46,888 bases of DNA from Candidatus Aminicenantota bacterium (GTDB lineage: Bacteria > Acidobacteriota > Aminicenantia > UBA2199), in assembly GCA_026393835.1 (NCBI GenBank), contig JAPKZK010000024.1:1-46888 (forward strand). The letters run 5' to 3'. The notes under the pieces are model-generated. The model had not been told where the DNA came from. It did not search any database and saw only the letters and a list, made by a program, of their open reading frames with translations. Within the stretch, counting starts at the first letter, position 1. Each line of letters begins with the position of its first letter. Shown here one piece after another: positions 27,226 through 36,061 of the stretch. Position numbers and translations under genes: made by a program.

Positions 27226-27316
27226 CAGTATTTATGGGGGAATTATTTGAATGTCCCCTTGTCGTCCTTAAGGGCAGTTAATTATAAGGAGAGCGGAAAT
27301 TTTCCGTCAGGGAGGG

Positions 27317-27345
27317 TTGACAATTTTTCCGATTCATCTTATTAT
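27317..27345 (+). promoter_or_regulatory. Leaderless-type promoter of an AAA/nuclease gene
   Basis: TTGACA (27317-27322), a 17-bp spacer and TATTAT (27340-27345), followed by six bases and the ATG at 27352. It argues against the longer open frame that begins upstream at 27247. Confidence 0.7.
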
Positions 27346-27351
27346 CAACCC

Positions 27352-28911
27352 ATGACAACAGAAAAAATTGGAAAAAAAACGTTTAATACCGCGGGGTTGT
27401 GTTTCCCTGAGGATCATTATATGGTGGATCCTCTCAAAAGGATGCAAGAAGTCGAGCAATTAATCGAACAAAAGCTTTATTTCACCCTCCATGCGCCCAG
27501 ACAAACAGGGAAAACCACCTATCTTCATGCGCTGTCACGGAAACTCAACGCCGAAGGGAAATACATCGCATTGGTGGTTTCGTTTGAACAAGCGGGATAT
27601 AAAAATATAACCATGGAACATGCCAATGAACTTCTTATCTTTAACATTTACCAGAAAGCCGGCGAACAATTACCCAAAGAACATTGGCCTGAAAATCCCC
27701 AATCCCAAAAATTCTTAAACCTGAACCACTACCTTAAAAACTGGAGTGATAACCAGGAAAAACCCATTGTCCTGTTTATCGATGAAATCGATGCTTTACT
27801 GGACGAAATCTTAATTTCAGTGCTTCGGCAACTGAGGGACGGCTACCAGGGACGTCCGAAACATTTTCCATCGTCCGTGGCCCTGGTGGGATTACGGGAT
27901 ATAAGAGAGTATAAAGCCAAAATCCGCGACGGGTATGCGTCATTAGGAACGGCGTCCCCGTTTAATGTGAAATCCGAGTCGCTGCTGTTAAAGAATTTTA
28001 CCAGGCAAGAGGTATACGAATTATTGGAGCAGCATACCCAGGCCACCGGCCAGTTTTTTCGCGAAGAGGTCAAAAACGAAATCTTTTGCCTTACCAATGG
28101 GCAGCCCTGGTTGACCAATGCCCTGGCCAGGCAGATTGTTTCTAAAATACTGGCTGATGATTATTCCAGGGAAATAACCCTTCCCATGGTTAAAGAAGCC
28201 AAAGTGCAGTTGATTTTGCGGCGCGATACCCATCTGGACAGCCTGGTAGACAAGTTAAAAGAGGATAGGGTTAAACGGATTGTACAGGCCATCATCAATG
28301 GAGACAACCTGTCGGTCGATATATTCGACGATGACATCCTTTATGTCCGGGACCTGGGCATCGTTGGCCAGACCGATCCGTTGAAGTTCGCGAACCCTAT
28401 TTATACGGAAATCATACCGAGAATAATGGCGTCCCCCATTCAATCATCTATTCCAGAGGATATCCAGCCGCAGTGGTTTGTAAACAACGACGGTACGTTG
28501 AACATGGAAAAACTGCTGAAAGAATTCCAGGTATTTTATCGTAGGAACAGCGGGGCCTGGTTGGGCAGGTACGAATACAAAGAATCCGCGCAGCATTTAT
28601 TGTTGATGGCATTTTTACAGAGAGTCGTCAATTCCGGGGGCGAGATTATCAGGGAAATGGCCGTAGGCAACGGTCGCATCGATTTGCTGGTAAAATTCCG
28701 GGAACAGGAGTTTGCCCTGGAATTGAAAATTAAACGGGACGAATACACTATCGAGGATGGTAAAGAGCAATTGGGCCGTTACCTCGACCGCCTGGGATTA
28801 AAGCAAGGCTACCTGGTGATATTTGATCCCGCGGATAAACCTTGGGCAGAGAAACTCTATTATAATAGTGTTCCCGTGGGCGATAAAACAATAATAATGG
28901 TAGGGCTATAG
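27352..28911 (+). CDS. AAA-like ATPase with C-terminal PD-(D/E)XK nuclease domain (paralogue 1)
   Basis: A 519-residue protein with Walker A APRQTGKTT (48-56) and Walker B PIVLFIDEIDALLDE, a winged-helix-like middle, and a C-terminal nuclease-type fold with GRIDLLVKFREQEFALELKIK (D...ExK). This is the widespread AAA-ATPase-like/PDDEXK_9 architecture, whose function is poorly known; a role against foreign DNA or in mobile-element biology is often suspected. The start MTTEKIGKKTFNTAGLCFPE aligns with the other two copies here and has a promoter six bases upstream. The gene follows the minisatellite and stands alone. Confidence 0.85.
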   Translation: MTTEKIGKKTFNTAGLCFPEDHYMVDPLKRMQEVEQLIEQKLYFTLHAPRQTGKTTYLHALSRKLNAEGKYIALVVSFEQAGYKNITMEHANELLIFNIYQKAGEQLPKEHWPENPQSQKFLNLNHYLKNWSDNQEKPIVLFIDEIDALLDEILISVLRQLRDGYQGRPKHFPSSVALVGLRDIREYKAKIRDGYASLGTASPFNVKSESLLLKNFTRQEVYELLEQHTQATGQFFREEVKNEIFCLTNGQPWLTNALARQIVSKILADDYSREITLPMVKEAKVQLILRRDTHLDSLVDKLKEDRVKRIVQAIINGDNLSVDIFDDDILYVRDLGIVGQTDPLKFANPIYTEIIPRIMASPIQSSIPEDIQPQWFVNNDGTLNMEKLLKEFQVFYRRNSGAWLGRYEYKESAQHLLLMAFLQRVVNSGGEIIREMAVGNGRIDLLVKFREQEFALELKIKRDEYTIEDGKEQLGRYLDRLGLKQGYLVIFDPADKPWAEKLYYNSVPVGDKTIIMVGL

Positions 28912-28925
28912 GGCTGCCAAAAAAA

Positions 28926-29100
28926 TAGCCACCAAGGCACGCGAAGGTTTTATCCACAGATTACACTGATTTACACGGATTGTTTTTTCCGCTCTGCCGC
29001 TTTTCCCTGCTTTTTCTTACCTTCTTACCCTCTCACCTTCTTACCTTCTATATTTTTCCTCTCTTCCTGTTTTTTTTTCATCATTCATCATTCATCATTC
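28926..29100 (+). repeat. Composite of dispersed repeats between two AAA/nuclease genes
   Basis: Contains tagccaccaaggcacgcg (28926-28943), tatccacagattacactg followed by atttacacgg (28951-28978), pyrimidine-rich words, and a CATCATT heptamer array (29079-29100). The order resembles the composite at 12671-12810. Confidence 0.65.
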
Positions 29101-29113
29101 TATATAAAGATAA

Positions 29114-30688
29114 TTACACCCACACCATGAAGATTTGTTTTGAACCGATATTTACCATCTCATTTTCGCCGATCTTATTGCTCTGGCGGCGGGAATCGTA
29201 AATAATGAGAAACCCAAGGTTTTGATCCTGCCGGTCCAGGTAATCCTCCAGTTGTTTCAATCCTTTCCGGTGCGCTTCTTCACCATACCACTTCTTTAAT
29301 TCGATAATATATTTTTGGCTGTTGAAGGTTACCACGATGTCCAACCGTTTTTCCTCGGAAATTTCTACTTCCTTGAAATCAAATCCTTTGCCGTTGATAA
29401 TGGGTCTTAAAAAGGCCAGGAAGAGCAACCTACCGTTTCGTTCCAGGAATTCCAGGTCTTTTTCGGAATACTGCTCTTTTAAAAAGGCTTGAAAACGAAG
29501 CAGCACTTCCTTCATATTAAGAATCCCGTTCTTTTCCAGGAAATTCTCACTGAAATTATAATGCCCCATGTTCGAAGAGGTTTCCACTTTGGACGCCATA
29601 TAATTGTAAATACGCTGCTCATACATCCGGTTGTGAATCCTTAACCGGGCATTTGCGTCGCGAAAAACGCCATGAGTCACGCCTTGTTCGATAACCGGGT
29701 TATCTAGATTGTACCCTATGTCTTCCCCCTCCAAAACTACCCGGAAAACCATTTCGTAGAGGGATCGATTATTTTCGAGGTTTTTGATTAAACTTTGAAA
29801 ATTCGTATTATCCTCTTTTAACAAGATGTTGGCCGCCGTATCGATATCCGATAATGTCCACTGTTCGTTGGGTTGAATTTCTTCATCGATAATCTTGCAC
29901 AACCGGGAAACCAGGAAGGGATAACCGGAGGTTAAGTAGTGCAATTTCTCGGCGATTTCCCGGATGTTCATCCGGATATTGTTTTGGGTCAGAAAATCCA
30001 GGAGCAAACTTTCGATTTCACCGGCGCTGAGGCGCAGGTCCCCGGGAAAATTAGCGGCGATGTTCCATGGACTGTTGTAGTGTTGTTCATCTCCCTTCCT
30101 GATTTTAAGTTTTAAGTTTTTCACATCATGAACGCCCGCCAGTATTACCGAGAGAAAGGTAGAATCTTTACCTTTATTGCGCAGCAGGTATTTTGCCCGC
30201 AGCATCCCCAAAAAAACGAGGAACAATTGGTTGTTGGATGATTTATCCACTTCATCGATCTGAAGAACGATTTTTTGGCCGGCGGTGGCGGTTAACTCGG
30301 TGATGACCTCGGAAAGATCTTGCAAAGTGGTTATTTTTGCTATTTGCTTTAAAAGGTACTGGGATATCGGATGATCTGTGCTTTTGATGTTTCCCAACAG
30401 CATTTTTAGAAAAGTGGGAACAAATAGCTCTTCACTGGCAAAAATGTTGTCGGAAACTCCTTCAAAACTGAGATCAAAAACGAGATAGCCCATTTTTTCC
30501 AATTGGATTTCCATGAGGTACAATAGGGTTGTTTTCCCGTATTGTCGGGGGCGGTTGATGGTGAAGTATTTGCCTTTTTCCACCAGTTTTATCATGTCGG
30601 CGATCCTGGCGGACCGGTCTGCCATATAATGGAGATGGGGAACACACAGCCCGGCATCGTTAAATTCTTTCCTGTTGTTGTTTATCAT
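29114..30688 (-). CDS. AAA-like ATPase with C-terminal PD-(D/E)XK nuclease domain (paralogue 2)
   Basis: A 524-residue protein with Walker A RPRQYGKTT (46-54), Walker B KIVLQIDEVDKS, and a C-terminal RLDIVVTFNSQKYIIELKKW motif carrying the D...E-x-K residues of a PD-(D/E)XK fold. Overall layout matches the genes at 27352 and 37303, but the sequence is divergent, so duplication is not recent. The start MINNNRKEFNDAGLCVPHLH has no ribosome site and sits six bases behind a promoter (30695-30723). Confidence 0.85.
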   Translation of the reverse strand: MINNNRKEFNDAGLCVPHLHYMADRSARIADMIKLVEKGKYFTINRPRQYGKTTLLYLMEIQLEKMGYLVFDLSFEGVSDNIFASEELFVPTFLKMLLGNIKSTDHPISQYLLKQIAKITTLQDLSEVITELTATAGQKIVLQIDEVDKSSNNQLFLVFLGMLRAKYLLRNKGKDSTFLSVILAGVHDVKNLKLKIRKGDEQHYNSPWNIAANFPGDLRLSAGEIESLLLDFLTQNNIRMNIREIAEKLHYLTSGYPFLVSRLCKIIDEEIQPNEQWTLSDIDTAANILLKEDNTNFQSLIKNLENNRSLYEMVFRVVLEGEDIGYNLDNPVIEQGVTHGVFRDANARLRIHNRMYEQRIYNYMASKVETSSNMGHYNFSENFLEKNGILNMKEVLLRFQAFLKEQYSEKDLEFLERNGRLLFLAFLRPIINGKGFDFKEVEISEEKRLDIVVTFNSQKYIIELKKWYGEEAHRKGLKQLEDYLDRQDQNLGFLIIYDSRRQSNKIGENEMVNIGSKQIFMVWV

Positions 30689-30694
30689 GCGCTA

Positions 30695-30723
30695 ATGATA
30701 ATACAAAATGATCTTTTTTTCAA
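30695..30723 (-). promoter_or_regulatory. Leaderless-type promoter of paralogue 2
   Basis: TTGAAA (30718-30723 on the minus strand), a 17-bp spacer and TATCAT (30695-30700), six bases before the ATG at 30688. Confidence 0.6.
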
Positions 30724-30786
30724 TTGGCCATATGACCGAACAGCAATTCATATTTTAAAAAAAAATTGGGCGGATCATAAATTTAA

Positions 30787-30897
30787 TTATTTCAAATTGT
30801 TTAGGAATTCTTCAACCGTAAGTCCACTGCTCCGAATGATTCCTCTTAGAAGCCCGGGAGCCAATTCTTTATGCATGGGAATAGAACCGGTTATGTT
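30787..30897 (-). pseudogene. hicA remnant (C-terminal part only)
   Basis: Reading on the minus strand up to the stop at 30787-30789 gives VNITGSIPMHKELAPGLLR, then GIIRSSGLTVEEFLNNLK, which is the C-terminus of a HicA mRNA interferase (usual ending: H.GKELKPGTLR...AGLTVEEF). The N-terminal half of HicA is missing and a stop codon lies just upstream in frame. It overlaps the end of the hicB frame in another phase, as if a deletion fused the two genes. Confidence 0.65.
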
Positions 30898-31060
30898 TAC
30901 GTTCTACATAGAGGTATCCTTGAATAGCATCTTTAATATTTGTAATGGCTTCTTCCATTGTCTTGCCCTGGCTAAAACAACCGGGAAGGCCAACGGCTTC
31001 AACAACATACCCTTCATATTCGTCATCCCAGTAAAAAACAACGCCATATTTCTCAATCAT
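30869..31060 (-). CDS. HicB-like antitoxin, probably truncated
   Basis: A 63-residue protein with the HicB fold core: YGVVFYWDDEYEGYVVEAVG, LPGCFSQGKTMEEAITNIKD and AIQGYLYVERKH. The usual length is 70 or more, and the last residues come from the frame overlapping the hicA remnant, so the C-terminus is probably altered. GGAGG precedes the start codon by about six bases. HicB normally neutralises HicA, but here the toxin is destroyed, leaving an orphan. Confidence 0.7.
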   Translation of the reverse strand: MIEKYGVVFYWDDEYEGYVVEAVGLPGCFSQGKTMEEAITNIKDAIQGYLYVERKHNRFYSHA

Positions 31061-31139
31061 TCTAACCTCCGTCGTTCTATATTTTACACCAAATATTATT
31101 TAAAGTCCATTTCAAAAAATGCTTTATCCTTTACTCTTC

Positions 31140-32066
31140 TTATATCCCGGTTAGATTGAATTGGATAGAAAGGACTTGCTTTTCCATTGACGCCCGGCCA
31201 TATTTGTCCCGGTAATCTTTGAAAGTAAAACTGTTTTCACTGCTGCCCAGCACCTTGATATAGGAATCGAGATTGGCCCGCAAATTTGCAAACGCTTTCC
31301 GGGCATAGGCTTCATCCGGGTAGCGCACCACCAGCAGGTTGTAATCGCCGCCATTCTTATTTTTGTATTGGGCGGTCACCCCAAATATCTTGTTTTCCAA
31401 AAGCAGGATATCGCCCTCACCCAGGGTATAAATGGACTGGAGAGAATAGTAACCCCGAACCAGCAGTTCCGACCCTGCGACACGGTTTTCTAACGGCAGG
31501 GGGGAAAAAAGTTGGGAAAAACCGGGATTCTTTTCTTTGTCTCCCGGCAGGAGTTTCAGGGTCTCCCCGGCCAACTGCACCATGACCGGCAACAAAGAGG
31601 ATTTCCCGGCGAGATTATTGACGATTAAAAAATAATTTCCGTGCAGCAACATGATTTGATTATAATCCCCGGTATTGCGGACGGGTATGCCGGGTACGGG
31701 GGTCTCTTTGCCGCACTTTAAGAGGTAGATGCCCAGGGCGGACTGGGGGATATCCATGCGGTAAACTTCGACGGCAATGTCATCGCTGTTGCTGCGATAG
31801 GTTTGCACTTGTAAGTTTTCAAAACCGAATTCGAGGAATAATTCGGAACCGCCGTCGATATGACCGTATAGACCATTGCGATCGAATTCCCGCACCGGTT
31901 CTTTTTTCTGCCAGCCTCCCGCAAATCCATCCGGCGGGAACTGTACACCCATCCCCACCGAGGTTAAAAAAATAGCCACCAGGGCGCCAAGGCGCCAGGG
32001 TTTTATTATTAATAAACTTCTTGGTGTCCCTTTGTGCCTTTGTGCCTTGGTGGCAATGTTTTTCAT
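31140..32066 (-). CDS. DUF6599-type exported protein whose N-terminus derives from a dispersed repeat
   Basis: A 308-residue protein whose body (LYGHIDGGSELFLEFGFENL, EVYRMDIPQSALGIYLLKCG, later a KNGGDYNLLVVRYPDEAYAR segment) is homologous to the protein at 36062-36994, with the same IDG-A/S-E motif. The first 40 residues (MKNIATKAQRHKGTPRSLLI, then KPWRLGALVAIFLTSVG) are translated from an intergenic-type inverted repeat and serve as a signal-peptide-like leader. The ATG directly follows the stop codon of the DUF362 gene, with GAGG upstream, so the genes are co-transcribed. Function is unknown. Confidence 0.65.
   Translation of the reverse strand: MKNIATKAQRHKGTPRSLLIIKPWRLGALVAIFLTSVGMGVQFPPDGFAGGWQKKEPVREFDRNGLYGHIDGGSELFLEFGFENLQVQTYRSNSDDIAVEVYRMDIPQSALGIYLLKCGKETPVPGIPVRNTGDYNQIMLLHGNYFLIVNNLAGKSSLLPVMVQLAGETLKLLPGDKEKNPGFSQLFSPLPLENRVAGSELLVRGYYSLQSIYTLGEGDILLLENKIFGVTAQYKNKNGGDYNLLVVRYPDEAYARKAFANLRANLDSYIKVLGSSENSFTFKDYRDKYGRASMEKQVLSIQFNLTGI
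31973..32056. repeat. Inverted dispersed repeat (CACCAAGGC type) inside the start of a gene
   Basis: Two arms face each other: tagccaccagggcgccaagg on one side and ccttggtggca on the other, with tttgtgcctttgtgccttgg. The same word family occurs in intergenic DNA at 28926 (tagccaccaaggcacgcg). Here it forms codons 3-32 of the DUF6599-type gene. Confidence 0.7.
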
Positions 32067-33269
32067 TTATGCCCTCAGGTGCTTGATCTTTTGGGGATCG
32101 GCAATGCCCAGGCCCAGTTTCTCGGCATAACGGAGGTATTCTGAAAACCGGGGGTGCTCGTTAAAACCCTTGACGTTCATTTCTTTTCTTTTATTGACCA
32201 GGATGTTATGGCAGGTCATATCCAGGGCAAAGGGATCGGTAGCAAAGAAAAGGGTATTGTACGGGTAGATGAATTGGGCATTGGGTTCTGGTCCGCCGTC
32301 GTACTGCCCCCGCAGGCCGTCGGTGATATTTAATACCATTTTGTCCCGGACGGCGGGGAATGCCGATACTTCGGTGCAGACATCGAAGAACAGGGGCCTG
32401 TGGAGACGGCCGGTGTTGCAAATGGCGGCATATCCTATATTTTTAGTGGCCATGGAAATGCCGTTGCCGGTATTTTTGAATACGGGGATATTGATGAACT
32501 TGGTCAAGGTCTGGGTCAGGAGTTTGCCGAAATAAGAGTATTTTCCATTTACCACATGCTGGCACATGTAGGGCCGGTCTTTGGGGCCTTCGACATCGGC
32601 GAAATAATAGGTATCTTTATCGAAATTAGCGAGACTGATATGGTTCCCGTCTTTGTCCAGCCATTTGCCGCTGTCCTGGGTTTTGCCTTCGGCAAAGGCG
32701 TCATCCATGGTTTGCAGGCCTTGAATACCGATGCCGGGATAGCGTTCCGGGGTAAACCCGGCGTCTTTGAGCATATAATCGAACCGGTCCCAGATGATGA
32801 TATTTTTTGCGGGGAGGCCCCCGCCTTCTTGCCGCAGCCAGGCGATGACGGCGTCCACCACTTCCAACCGCGTGCTGATGAGACCGGGCCCCACGGGGTT
32901 AACCTTGATTCCCACGACATCGTCGGGTTTAAAAAATAAGGCAAAACTCTCTTTCATACTTTTCCCGGTCAGGGTGGTAATTCCTTTTTCTATCATGGCT
33001 TTGACCACATCCGCGGACACGCCTTTTTCCGTCATGGCTTTGGGGTCGTTGATTTCCACCACGCGCCCCGGGAAGGGCCCGGGCAGTGAATATTGCGTGC
33101 GGGGTACTTTCAACACGTCATCGATATTGGTTTTTGGCCTGACAGGGGGCGTCGCGTTTTTTGCATCCTGGGACCATACGGGCCTTCCCAACACCAGCCC
33201 GGCCCCCAACGCGGAACCGGCGCCGCCGGTGATTTTCAAAAACTTCCTGCGATCTATATTTCCACTCAT
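32067..33269 (-). CDS. DUF362 protein with twin-arginine signal
   Basis: A 400-residue protein with a twin-arginine export signal (DRRKFLKITGGAGSALGAGL, residues 6-25) and a DUF362-type body: FKPDDVVGIKVNPVGPGLIS, NIIIWDRFDYMLKDAGF, FINIPVFKNTGNGISMATKN and FATDPFALDMTCHNIL. DUF362 proteins are often linked to iron-sulfur or redox chemistry, but no cysteine cluster is visible here. Export via Tat suggests folding with a cofactor before transport. AGGAGG lies upstream of the ATG. It sits between a regulator and a DUF6599-type gene in one operon. Confidence 0.85.
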   Translation of the reverse strand: MSGNIDRRKFLKITGGAGSALGAGLVLGRPVWSQDAKNATPPVRPKTNIDDVLKVPRTQYSLPGPFPGRVVEINDPKAMTEKGVSADVVKAMIEKGITTLTGKSMKESFALFFKPDDVVGIKVNPVGPGLISTRLEVVDAVIAWLRQEGGGLPAKNIIIWDRFDYMLKDAGFTPERYPGIGIQGLQTMDDAFAEGKTQDSGKWLDKDGNHISLANFDKDTYYFADVEGPKDRPYMCQHVVNGKYSYFGKLLTQTLTKFINIPVFKNTGNGISMATKNIGYAAICNTGRLHRPLFFDVCTEVSAFPAVRDKMVLNITDGLRGQYDGGPEPNAQFIYPYNTLFFATDPFALDMTCHNILVNKRKEMNVKGFNEHPRFSEYLRYAEKLGLGIADPQKIKHLRA

Positions 33270-33280
33270 GTTAAAACCTC

Positions 33281-36061
33281 CTATTTTTTTTCTTTTAACT
33301 CTTTTTGATACTGGCTGGGGGTTCTATCGGTATATTTTTTAAAGGCGCGGTAAAATGCGCTCTTGGAGTTGAACCCCACCTCGTAACAGACGCGCAGCAC
33401 AGAGGTCTCTTCATCCGCCTCTTGCAGCATTTTCTTGGCCTCTTCGATCCGGAAACTGTTGACAAAATCGGAGAAACTTTTGTCCATGCGCTCATTGAGC
33501 ACCTGGGAAAGGATATGGGGCGTGACCGATACCTTTTTGGAAAGGGCCTGCAGCGAGAGCTTATCGTCCCGGTAAAGTTTCTCTATATCCATCACATAGG
33601 AGAGTTTTTTCATGCACTGTTCCACGATTTCCGGGTCCAGGAGGGAATCCCTGTACTTGTTCTTTGCTCTTCGATGCCGCAGGTATTTTCTTCCGGCCAG
33701 GAAGACCGATGCGGCCGCCGCTAAGGTGAGAAAACCCAGGATGATCTTAAAAAGCAGCGAGCGGATGAAACCGGGGCTGAAATCGAAAGTAAAGGAAGCG
33801 CCTTTTTCATTCCAGATTCCGTCGCTGTTGGCGGCCATCACCCGGAAGGTGTATCGACCGGGCGGAAGTCCTCTATATGTGGCTATCTTTACCTGGGACG
33901 GCGCGACCATGGTCCAGGAGTCTTCATAATTCTCCAACTTGTACTTGAACGAAACCCGGTCGGAAGAAATCAGGGTGGATGTGGCAAAATAAAACTGGAT
34001 ATAATCGAGGCTTCTAAGAATCAACCGGTCTGTTTCTTTGTCCAGTTCCAGGTCTTTATTATTGGACACTACCCTCTCGATGAGCACGGGGGGCGGGATG
34101 GCATTTATTTTCATATTTTGGGGATCGATGATGGATATGCCTTTGGTGGCGCCGAACAACAGCCTGCCGTCGCTGGTTTTAATGGATGAATGCTGGGCCC
34201 AGCGGCTGCACTCTTCGGATTTCAGGCCATCGCTTTTTCCATAATAGGTATATTCTATCTTTTGGGCTTTGCCGGTCCCCTCGGCGCCCGCGGCCAGGTC
34301 GTCCAGGTTTTTCTTCACTGCTTTAAAAATGCCTTTATCGCAGCTCATCCACAAATACCCGCCGGCATCCTCGAAAACCTGGTATATGGTATTGCTGTAT
34401 AAACCGGTCGCGGTAGTAAAAGTAAAAACTTCATTTTCGCCCTTCAGTCTTATCAACCCGTTGCCCTTGGCGGCGATCCAGTAAATGTCGTTATTATCTT
34501 TGTCTTCATAAATATAAGAGACCATGACGTCCGGGGGCAGCGAACCGCCGCCGGGTATTGAAAAGCGCCCGTTTTTTCCCAGGGTAAGTCCTTTATCGGT
34601 TCCGATCCACAGGTTATTTTTGCTATCTTCATAGATGCAATAGATTTCATTGGCCAACAGGCCGGCATTATCGTGGTGAGATTTGAAAATACCATTTTCC
34701 AATGTATTGAGTCCCCGGCTGGTTCCCACCCAGAGAATCCCCCGGCTGTCGCAATACAGGGAGATAATGGAATCGCTGGGCAGGCCGTCGCGTGTGGTGA
34801 AGTTTGTTAAGCGTTTTCCGCGGCCGGGTTCCAGTTTATATAGCCCCGAGCCGTAAGTCCCAAACCAGGTATTTCCCTCCCGGTCCTGGCAAATGGGGCC
34901 CACGACGGCGTCGGAAAATTCCACGGTCATGGTTTCCCTGCTCAATATTCCTTTATCGAACCGGGTCAAGCCGTCCATGGTGGCCACCCAGAGATTTTTA
35001 TCCCGGTCTTCATACATATCGACGACGTATTCGTGGGGTAGGCCGGATTCCACGGAAAAAGTTCTTATTTTCCCGTCCCGCAGCCGGGTTAGCCCCCTAC
35101 CGTCGGTACCCACCCAGATACTTTTTTCACGATCTTCGAAAATGGTCGATACCACACTGCCGTTCATTAATTTATTTGTTTCCATGGTGGAAAGTCCGGA
35201 CCACCCTTTGCGGATACGAAAGAGTCCGTTGCCGGTCCCCACCCAGAGATTGCCGTCGCTGTCTTCGCTGATGTCATATATGACATAGCCGTAGACGCCC
35301 CTGGATTTATCCAGGAGTTCCGCCTGTCCCCCGCGGTAATATGCCAGGCCGCGGTTGGTCCCGATCCACAACCCGCCGGAGGAATCTTCTTTAATGGCAG
35401 TCACATCGCAGCGATCGAAATCTTTGATGGGGATTTTGACAAACCTGCGGTTGGTAAAGCGATACAAACCGCCGCCGCGGGTGCCGACCCACAGGTTGCC
35501 CCTGGAATCTTCGGAAACAGCGTAGATATAGGGTTCCATCAGCCCATTCTCTTTACCGAAACGGGTAATTTCTTTTTCGTTCAAGCGATCCAGGAACCCG
35601 TTTTCGGCGCCGATCCAGAGATTGTTTTTGAGATCGCAGTAAAGGCAGTTGATGGTGTTGCTGGAGAGCCCGTTTTTCTGGGTAAATATTTCGAAGACCT
35701 GGTCTTTATATTTAAATAAGCCCTCGCCCCGGGTGCCGGCCCAAAGGTTGCCATCGCGGTCGACCTTTAAAGCCGTAATTTCTTTATAGCCGGTCTGGGC
35801 GTTACCGAAGAGCGGAAGAGTCAAAAATTTAACGCCGTTAAAGCGGCATAATTGCTGCCGGGTGGCGACCCAGAGATAGCCGTCAGGGGTCTGGGAAATG
35901 GCCGCCACCGAATTCCCCGGGAGTCCGTTGCCCGTAGTCCAATCTTCTTGTACATACTGGTCGATGGATTTCAATGGGTCCAGGCCCAATAATGTCCCGG
36001 TTAACAGGAACCACAGGAAAAAGGCTATTGCACCAGGGAAAATACGTATGTAAGGGGTCAT
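33281..36061 (-). CDS. Membrane sensor with propeller repeats, Y_Y_Y domain and AraC-type DNA-binding domain
   Basis: In 926 residues: an N-terminal hydrophobic segment (about 8-27); about a dozen two-component-regulator propeller repeats (NLWVGTRGGGLYRF, SIWVGTDGRGLTRL, ILWVGTSRGLNTL and so on, about 35-620); a Y_Y_Y domain (SFKYKLENYEDSW ... PGRYTFRVMAANSDGIW); a transmembrane helix (about 768-793); and a C-terminal AraC-type helix-turn-helix ending VCYEVGFNSKSAFYRAFKKY and TDRTPSQYQKELKEK. The histidine kinase found in hybrid systems is absent, so it is a one-protein sensor-regulator: it senses outside and binds DNA inside. It is in one operon with two DUF6599-type genes and DUF362, which it may control. 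Confidence 0.92.
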   Translation of the reverse strand: MTPYIRIFPGAIAFFLWFLLTGTLLGLDPLKSIDQYVQEDWTTGNGLPGNSVAAISQTPDGYLWVATRQQLCRFNGVKFLTLPLFGNAQTGYKEITALKVDRDGNLWAGTRGEGLFKYKDQVFEIFTQKNGLSSNTINCLYCDLKNNLWIGAENGFLDRLNEKEITRFGKENGLMEPYIYAVSEDSRGNLWVGTRGGGLYRFTNRRFVKIPIKDFDRCDVTAIKEDSSGGLWIGTNRGLAYYRGGQAELLDKSRGVYGYVIYDISEDSDGNLWVGTGNGLFRIRKGWSGLSTMETNKLMNGSVVSTIFEDREKSIWVGTDGRGLTRLRDGKIRTFSVESGLPHEYVVDMYEDRDKNLWVATMDGLTRFDKGILSRETMTVEFSDAVVGPICQDREGNTWFGTYGSGLYKLEPGRGKRLTNFTTRDGLPSDSIISLYCDSRGILWVGTSRGLNTLENGIFKSHHDNAGLLANEIYCIYEDSKNNLWIGTDKGLTLGKNGRFSIPGGGSLPPDVMVSYIYEDKDNNDIYWIAAKGNGLIRLKGENEVFTFTTATGLYSNTIYQVFEDAGGYLWMSCDKGIFKAVKKNLDDLAAGAEGTGKAQKIEYTYYGKSDGLKSEECSRWAQHSSIKTSDGRLLFGATKGISIIDPQNMKINAIPPPVLIERVVSNNKDLELDKETDRLILRSLDYIQFYFATSTLISSDRVSFKYKLENYEDSWTMVAPSQVKIATYRGLPPGRYTFRVMAANSDGIWNEKGASFTFDFSPGFIRSLLFKIILGFLTLAAAASVFLAGRKYLRHRRAKNKYRDSLLDPEIVEQCMKKLSYVMDIEKLYRDDKLSLQALSKKVSVTPHILSQVLNERMDKSFSDFVNSFRIEEAKKMLQEADEETSVLRVCYEVGFNSKSAFYRAFKKYTDRTPSQYQKELKEKK

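Noticed and set aside
27247..27351. Longer N-terminus for the first AAA/nuclease gene
   Set aside because: The stretch contains the TTGACA and TATTAT boxes of its promoter, and the paralogues align from the ATG at 27352.
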